From SAR202 cluster bacterium (lineage in GTDB: Bacteria > Chloroflexota > Dehalococcoidia > Lucifugimonadales > UBA2962), in contig VFGV01000010.1 in NCBI GenBank assembly GCA_009392275.1, forward strand, positions 62,001-126,000: 64,000 nucleotides of DNA, read 5' to 3'. This document shows, piece by piece, positions 19,794 to 30,243 of the stretch. The translations under genes and the position numbers were made by a program. The stretch's first letter is position 1, and the number at the start of each line of letters is the position of its first letter. The notes beneath the pieces are model-generated. The model had not been told where the DNA came from. It was given only the letters and a program-made list of their open reading frames with translations, and searched no databases.

Positions 19794-22357
19794 AAAACAA
19801 CATTACCCCCAACCATTATGACCTATTCTTGAAACCCGACATTACTAATGCCGTGTTTTCAGGTGAAGTAAAGATCCAATTAACGTCTCTCCAAGACTTT
19901 CAAAATATAGAACTAGATGCAGCAGAGATTGATGTAATTACAGCATCTATTCAACAAAATAATAGAGTTTTTCCTTTAGAGTTTACCTTAGATGAAAAAA
20001 ATGAATCCATCACGTTTCATTGTGAGGAAAAAATCCATAAAGGAGAATCAAATCTAAATATAAAATTTTCTGGAATTTTAAACGATCGCCTTCGAGGCTT
20101 TTATATAAGCAAGTACACTGATGAAAATGGGGTGGAAAACAAGTTGGCTTCAACGCAATTCGAGCCAACTGACGCGCGAAGAGCTTTCCCTTGTTTCGAT
20201 GAGCCCAGTCAGAAAGCGACATTTTCTGTTTCAGTTACCATTAACACAAACCACAGGGCCATCTCAAATATGCCTGAAGAAAAAGAGGAAAACAACAATG
20301 ATGGAACGAAAACTGTATGGTTTACAAAAACACCAATTATGTCAACTTATGTTTTGGCATTAGTTGTAGGGCAGATAAATTGCATAGAAAAAACATCTGA
20401 TAACGGTACGCTAGTAAGAGTTTGGTCAACAGAAGGGTTAGAAAACAATGGCCAATATGCATTAGATGTTGCAATAAAAATTTTACAATATCTAGAAGAT
20501 TACTTTGGAATTAAATACCCTTTACCAAAGTTGGATCATGTAGCAATACCAGATTTTGCTGCTGGCGCAATGGAAAATTGGGGGTGTATCACATATCGCG
20601 AGCCTGCACTTCTGTTCGACTCATCAAACAGTTCTTCATCTACCCGACAACTTGTAGCGGAAATAATTGCACACGAAATGGCTCACATGTGGTTTGGAGA
20701 TTTAGTTACCATGCATTGGTGGAACGACCTGTGGCTGAATGAAAGCTTCGCTTCTTGGATGGGCGATAAAACCATCGATTCAATTTACCCCGAATGGCAA
20801 AAATGGACACAGTTTTTAGCAGCAGACACAGGGCATGCACTCAGATTAGACGGTTTGTTGAATTCACACCCTATCGAACAGGAAGTTCAAAACCCTAATG
20901 AAATTGGTCAATTATTTGATGCAATAAGCTACAGTAAAGGCGCGTCAATAATAAGGATGCTAGAAAACTTTCTTGGCGAAGACACATTTAGAAAAGGAAT
21001 TAACTCTTATCTAAATAAATTCCAATATAAAAACGCATCAACAAAGGATCTGTGGGAATCATTACAAATTGAATCAGGTGAACCCGTAAAAGAAATTATG
21101 GAGGCTTGGATAAAAACACCCGGATATCCATATATTGATATAGAAATCGACAGAATCAAAGATGCAAATCAAATATCACTAAGTCAAAAACGATTCAGTT
21201 ATAACAAAAACATTAAGGACACAAGCGATAAAGTTAAGTGGCCCATTCCTATTGATACAATCGACGGTAATGGTAAAACCAGTAGTTTCTTATTAAGTGC
21301 AGATTCTCAAAAATTTACAGTCCCTCGCATTAATGAAAATACTTGGTTCAAAATAAACGTTGGACAGACAGGGTTTTATAGAGTCAGATATCCTGAAAAG
21401 TATTTATCTGTTCTTAATAAAGGTGTCAAACAAAAACATTTGGGCCCAGCAGATCGACTAGGTTTAATAAGTGATAGTTTTGCTATGGTTCAAGCTATGT
21501 TGGCTCCAGCAAGCAACTTCCTCAATCAATGTAGTGCATATACCTCCGAAACCAGCCAACCAGTCTGGTCTGAGCTTCTTTATGGTTTGGGCTATATACA
21601 AAACCTCGTTTACGAGCAACCATATTATGAAAATTTCACACAATACTGTAGAAGTTTATTAACGGAAATAAGAAATGAGATTGGTTGGGATGCAAAGATC
21701 AACGATAATCACTTAAACTCCTTATTGCGCTCGCAAATATTGTTGTCTTCAGGCCAATTCGAAGAAACAGAAGTTTTACAAAAAGCTAAATACGAACTGG
21801 ATAATTCATTGTCCACAGGCCATCAAATACATGCCGATTTACGGAGACCAATATACATATTAGCAGCTAAACAAGGCGACCAAGATTTATACGATATTCT
21901 CTGGAAATTACATTCGACAACCAATCTGCAAGAAGAAAAAGTTAGACTTCTAAGTGCCCTAACCCAATTTAAAAATTCAAGCCTAATAACAAAAACTCTT
22001 AATCGCGCTCTATCCAACAAAGTGAGAACTCATGAAACTATCAGCGTTATAGTGCATTCCTGTCGAAATCAGGATGGACGCCAATTAACATGGGAATTTA
22101 TGAAGGAAAATTGGAAAGAACTAAACAGGCGATATGGAGAAGGCGGATTTGGCCTTATGTATATGATTCAGGCTCTGTCAGGCTTCACTACTCAAGATGC
22201 GTTGAATGACGTGGATCGATTTTTTAAAATTAACCCTGTGCCTGCAGCAGACCTCACACTATCACAAACAAAAGAAACAATAGAAAATAACATCGACTGG
22301 ATTAAGTATAATGATTCAGATTTATCTGAATGGTCAAATGGGATACGCATGACATGA
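19790..22357 (+). CDS. M1 family aminopeptidase
   Basis: GAMENWG and HEMAHMWFGDLVTMHWWNDLWLNESFASW zinc-peptidase motifs; 4-nt overlap with gmk. Confidence 0.96.
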   Translation: MKNNITPNHYDLFLKPDITNAVFSGEVKIQLTSLQDFQNIELDAAEIDVITASIQQNNRVFPLEFTLDEKNESITFHCEEKIHKGESNLNIKFSGILNDRLRGFYISKYTDENGVENKLASTQFEPTDARRAFPCFDEPSQKATFSVSVTINTNHRAISNMPEEKEENNNDGTKTVWFTKTPIMSTYVLALVVGQINCIEKTSDNGTLVRVWSTEGLENNGQYALDVAIKILQYLEDYFGIKYPLPKLDHVAIPDFAAGAMENWGCITYREPALLFDSSNSSSSTRQLVAEIIAHEMAHMWFGDLVTMHWWNDLWLNESFASWMGDKTIDSIYPEWQKWTQFLAADTGHALRLDGLLNSHPIEQEVQNPNEIGQLFDAISYSKGASIIRMLENFLGEDTFRKGINSYLNKFQYKNASTKDLWESLQIESGEPVKEIMEAWIKTPGYPYIDIEIDRIKDANQISLSQKRFSYNKNIKDTSDKVKWPIPIDTIDGNGKTSSFLLSADSQKFTVPRINENTWFKINVGQTGFYRVRYPEKYLSVLNKGVKQKHLGPADRLGLISDSFAMVQAMLAPASNFLNQCSAYTSETSQPVWSELLYGLGYIQNLVYEQPYYENFTQYCRSLLTEIRNEIGWDAKINDNHLNSLLRSQILLSSGQFEETEVLQKAKYELDNSLSTGHQIHADLRRPIYILAAKQGDQDLYDILWKLHSTTNLQEEKVRLLSALTQFKNSSLITKTLNRALSNKVRTHETISVIVHSCRNQDGRQLTWEFMKENWKELNRRYGEGGFGLMYMIQALSGFTTQDALNDVDRFFKINPVPAADLTLSQTKETIENNIDWIKYNDSDLSEWSNGIRMT

Positions 22358-23493
22358 AAATCATAATAGCGCCACAAGCTTTTAAAGGAAGTATATCTGC
22401 AATGAATGCAGCCAAGGCTATTGAACAAGGTGTCAAAGCTGTGTTACCAGATGCTACGACCATATTGATTCCAATCGCTGATGGAGGAGATGGTACTCTA
22501 GAGACTCTAATAGATGTTATGGGCGGTGACGTTATTACGGAAAAGGTTACCGGTCCGTTGGGATCAAAAGTCAAAGCTAATTGGGGAGCGCTATCGGATC
22601 AAAAAACAGCAATAGTTGAAATGGCTAGCACATCCGGTCTTACTCTACTTAAGCCTAACGAACTAGATCCTTACAAAGCCACAACATACGGATTAGGCGA
22701 AATAATTTGTAAAGCCCTTGATAAAGGGTACAGGGAATTTATAGTAGGTATTGGAGGCAGTGCGACAAATGATGGAGGAGCTGGATTAGCTCAAGCTTTA
22801 GGCATAAAGTTATTAAATTCCAATGGAAAAAATATTGAACTAGGCGGTTTTAACCTTAAACACTTAGATACTATAGACATTTCAAGAATAGATCCCAGGA
22901 TCAGCGAAAGCAAATTTCATGTTGCATGTGACGTAAGCAACCCTATGTGCGGTCCGGAAGGCGCTTCTGCAGTATATGGTCCGCAAAAAGGCGCATCGAA
23001 AGAAATGGTTGCTGTATTAGACAGCGCACTTCAACACTTTTCCCACGTTGTGCATAGAGATCTTAATAAAGAAATAAAACATATGCCTGGAGCAGGCGCA
23101 GCCGGAGGGCTTGGAGGAGGAATGGTAGCCTTTTTAAATGCCTCACTTAAAAAGGGAATCGATATAGTGTTAGACACAATAGATTTTGATCAAAAGTTAG
23201 AAGGCACTGATTTGGTAATCACTGGAGAAGGCCAAATGGACTTTCAAACTGTATTTTCAAAAGCACCAATCGGAGCCGCACAAGCCAGTAAGTTGAGAAA
23301 TATTCCGGTATTAAGTTTATCTGGTTCTCTAGGCAAAGATTATGGATTAGTTCATGATCACGGTATTGATGCAGTATTTTCTATACTTAATAGCCCAATG
23401 ACATTAGAAGAAGCATCCGACAAATCTCATGAATTGATAACAAAAGCCACAGAGGAAATCATAAGAACCTTGATAGTCGGAACTAGGCTTTAA
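22354..23493 (+). CDS. Glycerate kinase (GarK type)
   Basis: KIIIAPQAFKGSISAMNAAKAIEQG, PIADGGDGTLETL, GIGGSATNDGGAGLAQALG; ATGA overlap with the preceding stop, so start moved from 22330 to 22354. Confidence 0.93.
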   Translation: MKIIIAPQAFKGSISAMNAAKAIEQGVKAVLPDATTILIPIADGGDGTLETLIDVMGGDVITEKVTGPLGSKVKANWGALSDQKTAIVEMASTSGLTLLKPNELDPYKATTYGLGEIICKALDKGYREFIVGIGGSATNDGGAGLAQALGIKLLNSNGKNIELGGFNLKHLDTIDISRIDPRISESKFHVACDVSNPMCGPEGASAVYGPQKGASKEMVAVLDSALQHFSHVVHRDLNKEIKHMPGAGAAGGLGGGMVAFLNASLKKGIDIVLDTIDFDQKLEGTDLVITGEGQMDFQTVFSKAPIGAAQASKLRNIPVLSLSGSLGKDYGLVHDHGIDAVFSILNSPMTLEEASDKSHELITKATEEIIRTLIVGTRL

Positions 23494-23529
23494 TTACTGA
23501 AAAGTAAGTACACAAAACAATATAACGAA

Positions 23530-23793
23530 TTAGAAAATCCAACCGTGTACTATAAATCCAAACACCCAACAAATTAAGAAACTTGGACCGGTGGCAAATA
23601 AACCAGTCTCTGTTAATGGGTTGGCTGCACCATGGTATTTAAGCAAAACTAGATAACATATCAAAGCCACAAGCATAATCCACATCGAAGCTAAATTGGC
23701 ACCCAAAGCCAACCCAATTACGAACCCAAGAACGCTCCATGTTATTGGACTATCAATAACAGTTAATACCATTTGACTGACAGACGTATTCAT
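23530..23793 (-). CDS. Small hydrophobic membrane protein, unknown
   Basis: 87 aa with predicted TM segments by eye; sits directly downstream of the 23808-24962 gene. Confidence 0.6.
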   Translation of the reverse strand: MNTSVSQMVLTVIDSPITWSVLGFVIGLALGANLASMWIMLVALICYLVLLKYHGAANPLTETGLFATGPSFLICWVFGFIVHGWIF

Positions 23794-23807
23794 TATAAAT
23801 CCCTTAT

Positions 23808-24962
23808 TTAATCCAGTTTGAATTCCGGCAAAACCTCTGTGCCAAACAATTTGATGGAACTCATTACTTCTTCATGTGGAATCGTATCTAATTGCATAAG
23901 CATTAAAACCTGGTCCTCTCCTGCTTCCTGATGAATTCTAACTCCCTGCCTACAAGAGTCAGGATTTCCTGCAATTATCACACCTCTATCTGATAACGTA
24001 TCACTATCAAAGCCGTCTATTCCAGACGGGTTAACTGACGTTTCCCTAGCTTCCCTAGATTTAGGAACACTACCTTCCTCTTCTTTGAGAACCCAACTGA
24101 ATTGATTTTTCAGATGATCTGGAACCCCTCCCCATGCCTTAATAAGCTGCTTATATACATCTCCTTCTCCTTTGGTATAAGGTCTATCCGGTCCAAAAAA
24201 GCTTTTTAAAGCATTTACTGCAGTATCTTTCGCACGCTTATCATCTTCCCCGCAATGAGATATCGCAAGATGAGCCCACTGATCATTTACCATGTCTCCT
24301 ACAGGATTGGCATTACGAATGTTATCTTTGTATTCCTTGATGTATGGCGCCATCTCAGATGGTGCTCCAGTTGACAACGATAACACACCTAAACCTTTTT
24401 CAGCAGCGATACGGTATGTTTCCGGTTGCATGCCGGCCAACCACATAGGTGGATGTGGGTTTTGTAAAGGTTTAGGTATTACATTTCTAGCAGGTATTTT
24501 CCAATGTTGACCTTCCCAAGTGAATTCGCCTTTACGCCACATTTTCGGGATCATATTAATTGCTTCTTCCCACATAGATCGACTTGACCTAGGATCAACG
24601 TTTAATCCTACTTGTTCGTATGCTCCTCCTCGACCAGTGCCAAAGTCAACTCTACCGTCAGAAAGCTGATCCACCATAGCTATTTTTTCAGCAACTCTTA
24701 CAGGATGATGCTGAGGCAAAATCACAACCCCAAAACCTAGTCGAATGTTTTTTGTTACACGACTGGCGGCTCCATAAAGTATGTCGGGACTTGATGATAT
24801 CGAAAACGTGTCCAAAAAGTGATGTTCTACTAGCCATATATAATCATACCCAAGTTCATCAGCTAACACCCATTGCTCAATAGTGCTTTCAATTAAAGCT
24901 TTTTCATCAACCTCTCCATCCACAAGAGGGCTTTGAGTCTCATACATAAGACCGAATTTCAT
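23808..24962 (-). CDS. LLM class flavin-dependent oxidoreductase (luciferase-like monooxygenase)
   Basis: DELGYDYIWLVEHHF, LGFGVVILPQHHPVRVAEKIAMVDQLSDGRVDFGTGRG. Confidence 0.9.
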   Translation of the reverse strand: MKFGLMYETQSPLVDGEVDEKALIESTIEQWVLADELGYDYIWLVEHHFLDTFSISSSPDILYGAASRVTKNIRLGFGVVILPQHHPVRVAEKIAMVDQLSDGRVDFGTGRGGAYEQVGLNVDPRSSRSMWEEAINMIPKMWRKGEFTWEGQHWKIPARNVIPKPLQNPHPPMWLAGMQPETYRIAAEKGLGVLSLSTGAPSEMAPYIKEYKDNIRNANPVGDMVNDQWAHLAISHCGEDDKRAKDTAVNALKSFFGPDRPYTKGEGDVYKQLIKAWGGVPDHLKNQFSWVLKEEEGSVPKSREARETSVNPSGIDGFDSDTLSDRGVIIAGNPDSCRQGVRIHQEAGEDQVLMLMQLDTIPHEEVMSSIKLFGTEVLPEFKLD

Positions 24963-25098
24963 TTAAATGTCCTTAAAAAATTAAAGTAAAAGTTTAGAAA
25001 CATAGACTTTAAAGATTAAATAGTACATGATATTAAAATATACATCGATTGAATAAAGTCAATCGGTTAATCTTAAAACAACCTAACTACACAATACT

Positions 25099-25914
25099 AT
25101 GCGATTAAATAATAAAGTTATATTAATTACTGGTGCAGCCACCGGATTATCCAATGAAATACAAGGAATCGGAGGTGCAACAGCCTGGAAATGTGCTCAG
25201 GAAGGAGCCAAAGTAATCATCGCTGACATCAGTGATGAAATGGGAGCGGAAACAGCGAAACAAATAACTGAAATGGGGGGTTATGCACGTTATCTGCACT
25301 TAGATGTTACCAATGAAGATAACTGGATCGCAGCATATGAATCTATAGAATCAATAGAAGGGAATCTTAACGTATTGGTCAATAACGCAGGAACAGGTAT
25401 ACCGAATTATGATTTATCGTCTACCGGCGCCCGTAACCCTGAAGAAGCCCTGATGGTTGAATACACGACTATTGAAGGCCTCGAAACACAACTAAAAGTT
25501 CATGCACAAGGAGTTTTACTTGGAATGAAGCATGCTATTCCATTTTTAAGGAAACAACAAGGTGGATCTATAATAAACGTTTCATCAATACATGGCATAG
25601 TTGGAGCACATACTGTAACGTCCTATCAGGCTGCTAAAGGTGCAGTGCGACAGCTAACTAAAGCTGCCGCTGTACAATACTCCAAAGAAAACATCAGGGT
25701 TAATTCAGTTCACCCAGGATTTACTAAAACACCTCTTACTACAGAGTTATTTACTAACCCAGAATTGCACTCGAACAGAATATCTCAAATACCGCTGGGA
25801 CGGTTTGCTGACTCAGAAGAGATAGCTATGGGAATAGTATTTCTCGCATCAGATGAATCTTCATATATAACAGGATCAGAATTAATTATTGATGGCGGAG
25901 TTATAGCACAATAA
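25099..25914 (+). CDS. SDR family oxidoreductase
   Basis: VILITGAATG, NNAGTG, YQAAKGAVRQLT, YITGSELIIDGG. Confidence 0.92.
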   Translation: MRLNNKVILITGAATGLSNEIQGIGGATAWKCAQEGAKVIIADISDEMGAETAKQITEMGGYARYLHLDVTNEDNWIAAYESIESIEGNLNVLVNNAGTGIPNYDLSSTGARNPEEALMVEYTTIEGLETQLKVHAQGVLLGMKHAIPFLRKQQGGSIINVSSIHGIVGAHTVTSYQAAKGAVRQLTKAAAVQYSKENIRVNSVHPGFTKTPLTTELFTNPELHSNRISQIPLGRFADSEEIAMGIVFLASDESSYITGSELIIDGGVIAQ

Positions 25915-25931
25915 CCAAAATGTATTCTCGG

Positions 25932-26026
25932 CGGGAGTGCGAGGGAGTCGAACCCACCGTTCCAGCCGAAGGGCCGGAGCCAACGATTTTGAAGATCGAG
26001 GAGCCCACCAGGACCCATTCACTCCC
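25932..26026 (-). tRNA. selC: tRNA-Sec(TCA)
   Basis: 95 nt; acceptor GGGAGTG/CACTCCC; anticodon stem-loop CGATCTTCAAAATCG (TCA); long variable arm GGCTCCGGCCCTTCGGCTGGAACC-type; T-arm GGTTCGACTCC. Confidence 0.93.
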
Positions 26027-26099
26027 AAAGGACAGCACGCTTCGTCCAGCATGACTCAGGATTTATATTTGTAAGTTAATAAAGTACGTTCGCAATAGC

Positions 26100-26438
26100 C
26101 TATGAGCCATTTATATTTTTCAAAACACTATCAAGTCTATCTTTTATAGATTTCTTTGGTAGTGCTCCTACCAGCTGATCAACTGGAGCTCCACCGTTAA
26201 AAATTAAAAGCGTTGGAATGCCTCGAACACCATATTTTTGTGCCATTTCAGGGTTTTCATCAACATCAATTTTAGTGAATTTAACCTGACCTTCATATTC
26301 ATCTGACAGCTCTTCAACTATTGGCGCTACCATTTTGCAAGGACCACACCACTCAGCCCAAAAGTCTACTAAAACAGGTTTCTGTGATGAAATAACTTCT
26401 GAGTCAAACGTCGTGTCGGTTACATTGATAGTGGACAT
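26100..26438 (-). CDS. trxA: Thioredoxin
   Basis: VDFWAEWCGPCKMVAPI. Confidence 0.96.
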   Translation of the reverse strand: MSTINVTDTTFDSEVISSQKPVLVDFWAEWCGPCKMVAPIVEELSDEYEGQVKFTKIDVDENPEMAQKYGVRGIPTLLIFNGGAPVDQLVGALPKKSIKDRLDSVLKNINGS

Positions 26439-26599
26439 TAAATTCCTCTTTTAATTTGTATTTTTGCAAAACAGACTAATACTTTCATTAAATCCGTTTC
26501 GTTTTGCTATTCAGAAAGTCAAATAACAATGTATTCATACTTTCGCACAAAACATTGATTGCATCTAATAGAGTAAATCATCTGTTTAAATAATTATAC

Positions 26600-27106
26600 T
26601 CAAAATCGTCCTATAATTTCATCAGCTGCGCGCCACCATATCGTAGTCAGATCCAAGCCTGTTGGAACTTCAAAGAAAATCCAACCGGAAGCCTGGTAGC
26701 CCATTTCTACTTCAAATTCTCCCCACAGAATAGGTGCAAATTTTTCAATGTCTTGTGAGCTATCATAACTAGTTGCATTTTCTGTGGGAGATAAAGCTGG
26801 GATCCTAATACCTTTTTCGCCGTTTCCTATGAAAACTGATTCGGTATCTATCCTAAGCTTTAAAATATTGATCTGCTGATTAACTATAGTGAATTTGATC
26901 GCTGCAATCCTAGTGCTTGGGTCGTCTACTTGAATCAAAGCAGTACTATCACCCGAACTAAACAAAAGCTTTTTAACTAAAACCGGCTGTTCATAAACGA
27001 TCTGCAAGTTTCTGCCTTTTTTAGCAAAAACTTTTGCATCATTATTATCACAGCCAACTATTACCAACATTAACATTATCGTGAAAAGAAAAATAAATCG
27101 TGACAA
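26600..27106 (-). CDS. Putative lipoprotein, unknown
   Basis: Signal peptide with lipobox MLVIVGC; located between trxA and iscS-like gene. Confidence 0.6.
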   Translation of the reverse strand: MSRFIFLFTIMLMLVIVGCDNNDAKVFAKKGRNLQIVYEQPVLVKKLLFSSGDSTALIQVDDPSTRIAAIKFTIVNQQINILKLRIDTESVFIGNGEKGIRIPALSPTENATSYDSSQDIEKFAPILWGEFEVEMGYQASGWIFFEVPTGLDLTTIWWRAADEIIGRF

Positions 27107-27107
27107 C

Positions 27108-28304
27108 TTAGTGAACTCCTGCAGTGGAAGACATTTCTCTTAATTTTTTAACAAGGTCAGCCAAAATATCTAAAGTTTTATGTACTTCATCCTCTGTATT
27201 ATTTATTCCTAGAGTAAGCCTTAAGCTTCCTCTTGCTTCCTGAGCGTTTAAACCGATTGCAAGCAAAACATGTGACGGCTCCAGTGATGCAGACGAACAA
27301 GCACTTCCACTTGAACCCAAAATGCCTGCAAAATCTAACCCCAATAAAATAGGCTCTCCATCTACTCCTTCAAAAGAAACATTAACATTATTCGCAACTC
27401 TATCAACTGAGTGCCCATTCAATTTTGTTCCAGAGACGTTCTTAAGTAATCCTTTAATCAATTTATCTCTCAGGTTAGAGCAATGCAATACAGCCTGCTC
27501 TCGACGTTTTTCAGCTAATTCTATTGCACTTCCTAGCCCAACAATTCCAGGAACATTTAAGGTCCCTGATCGTCTCTCACGCTCTTGTCCTCCTCCTGCT
27601 TGTTGGGGTTCAAACGGTGTTCCTCGTTTTATATAAAGAGCTCCCACACCTTTCGGACCATAAAACTTATGCGCTGAGAGACTTAATAGATCAACTCCTA
27701 AAGTTTGTACATTAATATCCAAATATCCAACAGCCTGAACTGCATCAGTATGAAAAGGGATAGTAGTATTATACAAACTTGCTTTTCTTTTAATTATTTT
27801 CGAGATATCAGAAATCTGCTGTATAGTACCTATCTCATTATTGACCATGATTATGCTAACCAAAACTGTTTTGGAAGTTAAAGTCTTTTCGATATCCGCC
27901 AAAGATACCCTGCCAAATTCATCTACTGGCAAGTATGTAACTTTATAACCCATCTGTTCGAGCTGTTGACACGAATGCAAAACAGCATGGTGTTCTATAG
28001 AAGTGGTTATGACATGATTTCCTACATTTTTTAAAGCAAATGCAGTACCTTTTATGGCTGCGTTATCTGATTCAGTCCCACCACTTGTGAAAACAATTTC
28101 AGCGGGTTTGCAATTCAGAGCAGATGAAACTTGATCTCGAGCAATATCAACTGCCTCACGTGCCTGCTGAGCTAAAGTATATATGCTTGATGGGTTAGCA
28201 TAGTTCTCTAGGAAATGCGGTTTCATCAACTCGAATACCTGAGACTCCATAGGAGTAGTGGCAGCATGGTCTAAATAAATGGGATTCATATCTGTCATAT
28301 TCAT
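27108..28304 (-). CDS. Cysteine desulfurase (NifS/IscS-like)
   Basis: [55 protein letters not shown] active-site loop. Confidence 0.93.
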   Translation of the reverse strand: MNMTDMNPIYLDHAATTPMESQVFELMKPHFLENYANPSSIYTLAQQAREAVDIARDQVSSALNCKPAEIVFTSGGTESDNAAIKGTAFALKNVGNHVITTSIEHHAVLHSCQQLEQMGYKVTYLPVDEFGRVSLADIEKTLTSKTVLVSIIMVNNEIGTIQQISDISKIIKRKASLYNTTIPFHTDAVQAVGYLDINVQTLGVDLLSLSAHKFYGPKGVGALYIKRGTPFEPQQAGGGQERERRSGTLNVPGIVGLGSAIELAEKRREQAVLHCSNLRDKLIKGLLKNVSGTKLNGHSVDRVANNVNVSFEGVDGEPILLGLDFAGILGSSGSACSSASLEPSHVLLAIGLNAQEARGSLRLTLGINNTEDEVHKTLDILADLVKKLREMSSTAGVH

Positions 28305-28542
28305 AAAATTACTTAACCGATTCTAGCATGTGGGAATTATCAATTAACTATATTTTTAAATTATAAAGTAACATAGGTAATCAATTTATTTCCAAATCAA
28401 ACCTAAGGAACACCAATTTTATATTGTTGGTAAGATCTGCTTGTTATAATATTCATTTAACTTATAACTATTGTCTTGTGCTTATTACAGCTCACTCACC
28501 TTCTTGTTTATAATTCCATCAAATAATTGATTAAATAAAACT

Positions 28543-29535
28543 ATGATTGAACTTGACTCTATAACTAAATATTACGGCAATTACCCGGCTGTTACGGATA
28601 TCAGTTTCCGCGTTGAGAAAGGCGAAATACTCGGCTTTCTAGGACCAAACGGCGCCGGAAAGTCCACCACCATGAAAATTATAACTGGCTTTGTACCTCC
28701 TACAGAAGGAACATGCTCAGTAGCAGGTAATGACATATTAACTAACTCTCTTGCAGCCCGAAGACATATTGGGTACTTACCAGAAACGGTACCTTTATAT
28801 ACAGACATGACTGTATCAGACTACTTAGAATTCATGGGTAGAATTAGAGAGTTAAAGGGAGAGCACCTACGTAAAAGAGTCGATTCAGTTGTACAAATAT
28901 GCAGATTAGAGGAGTACTTCGATACATTTATATCAAAACTCTCTAAAGGTTTCAGACAAAGAGTAGGTATTGCACAGTCCATTATTCACGAGCCTGACGT
29001 ATTAATATTAGATGAACCAACTATCGGGATAGACCCTATTCAAGTTGTCGAAACACGTGAGTTGATTAAAAACCTGGGCGGTGAACATACCTTAATTGTC
29101 TCCACGCATATTTTGCCTGAAGTGAGTATGATTTGTGAAAGAGTAATCATAATCCATGAAGGGCAGATAGTGGCAGTGGATAAACCTGAAAACCTTGCAA
29201 CCCGACTTCGAGGCACCGAAAGAGTGGAAATTGACGTTGCTGGGCCAACTAGAGAAATCGTATCAGCACTTGAAAAAGTGCCTGGTGTTGAATCTGTTAA
29301 TAGAAAAAACTCACTGTCAGATAAAGGTTATAGCAGTTTCGAAATTGAGGCTGAAAGAGGTCTAGAAATCAGGTCTGAACTCGCTATATCCATTGTGAAA
29401 AACAAATGGGATTTACTGAGATTGGAAGCAGTAGGAATGTCCTTGGAAGAAATTTTTCTACGATTAACAACCACTGAGGATGCTACTCAAGACGGTGAAA
29501 ACCTAGGAATTGAAGAGGTTTCTAATAATGAATAA
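28543..29535 (+). CDS. ABC transporter ATP-binding protein (GldA-like)
   Basis: GPNGAGKSTTMKI, LSKGFRQRVGIAQSI, LILDEPTIGIDP. Confidence 0.92.
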   Translation: MIELDSITKYYGNYPAVTDISFRVEKGEILGFLGPNGAGKSTTMKIITGFVPPTEGTCSVAGNDILTNSLAARRHIGYLPETVPLYTDMTVSDYLEFMGRIRELKGEHLRKRVDSVVQICRLEEYFDTFISKLSKGFRQRVGIAQSIIHEPDVLILDEPTIGIDPIQVVETRELIKNLGGEHTLIVSTHILPEVSMICERVIIIHEGQIVAVDKPENLATRLRGTERVEIDVAGPTREIVSALEKVPGVESVNRKNSLSDKGYSSFEIEAERGLEIRSELAISIVKNKWDLLRLEAVGMSLEEIFLRLTTTEDATQDGENLGIEEVSNNE

Positions 29536-30241
29536 TACGCTGACAATTGCATGGAAGGAATTAAAGATATATTTTCAGACACCAACCGCTTATGTTGTAT
29601 CTGCAATGTTTGTCGTATTCGCAGGAATAACGTTCATATTGAATGTTATCGGCACCAACCCTGAAGCAACTGTAAGGTCTTTTGTCGTTCCTTCAAGTAT
29701 TTTCTATATCTTGTTGGCGCCGTTGCTAACCATGAGACTTTTAGCAGAGGAGCAAAAATTAGGAACTTTAGAATTGCTACTTACTTCGCCGGTTAGAGAT
29801 TGGGAAGTTGTATTAGGAAAATACATAGCTAGTCTAGTTATACTTATTGCGACTCTAGCTGCAACTTTATACTATGTGATAATGATCTACGCATTTGGCG
29901 AGCCAGATAGCGGCCCGGTAATGAGCGCTTACCTAGGAATGATATTGTATGGCGCTGCTGCCCTAGCGATAGGAATGTTAGCTTCATCATTAACAAGCAA
30001 TCAAATTGTTTCAGCTGTTTTAGGCATGGGAACATTATTGATACTTACTTTCATTGATACCTTAGGAAGTAGATTAGGTGGTGTAACTGGTGACATCGTA
30101 CTCGAAATATCGATGCGAACACACTTCGGAGATTTCGCTCGCGGAATCGTAGACACTAGTCATATTGTGTATTACCTAAGCATTATAGCTATCTTTTTAT
30201 TCTTAGCTGTGAGATCAGTTGAAACGAGGAGGTGGCGATAA
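29528..30241 (+). CDS. ABC transporter permease (GldF-like)
   Basis: ABC-2 permease: AWKELKIYFQTPTAYVVSAMFV, LLAEEQKLGTLELLLTSPVRDWEVVLGKY. Confidence 0.85.
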   Translation: MNNTLTIAWKELKIYFQTPTAYVVSAMFVVFAGITFILNVIGTNPEATVRSFVVPSSIFYILLAPLLTMRLLAEEQKLGTLELLLTSPVRDWEVVLGKYIASLVILIATLAATLYYVIMIYAFGEPDSGPVMSAYLGMILYGAAALAIGMLASSLTSNQIVSAVLGMGTLLILTFIDTLGSRLGGVTGDIVLEISMRTHFGDFARGIVDTSHIVYYLSIIAIFLFLAVRSVETRRWR

Positions 30242-30243
30242 TA

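Noticed and set aside
25785-26018. 77-aa minus-strand ORF
   Set aside because: Overlaps the tRNA-Sec gene and the SDR gene; translation contains the tRNA sequence.
26100-26438. Thioredoxin and thioredoxin reductase as possible selenoproteins
   Set aside because: Both show ordinary cysteine codons in their redox motifs (WCGPC; CSTC) and normal gene ends.
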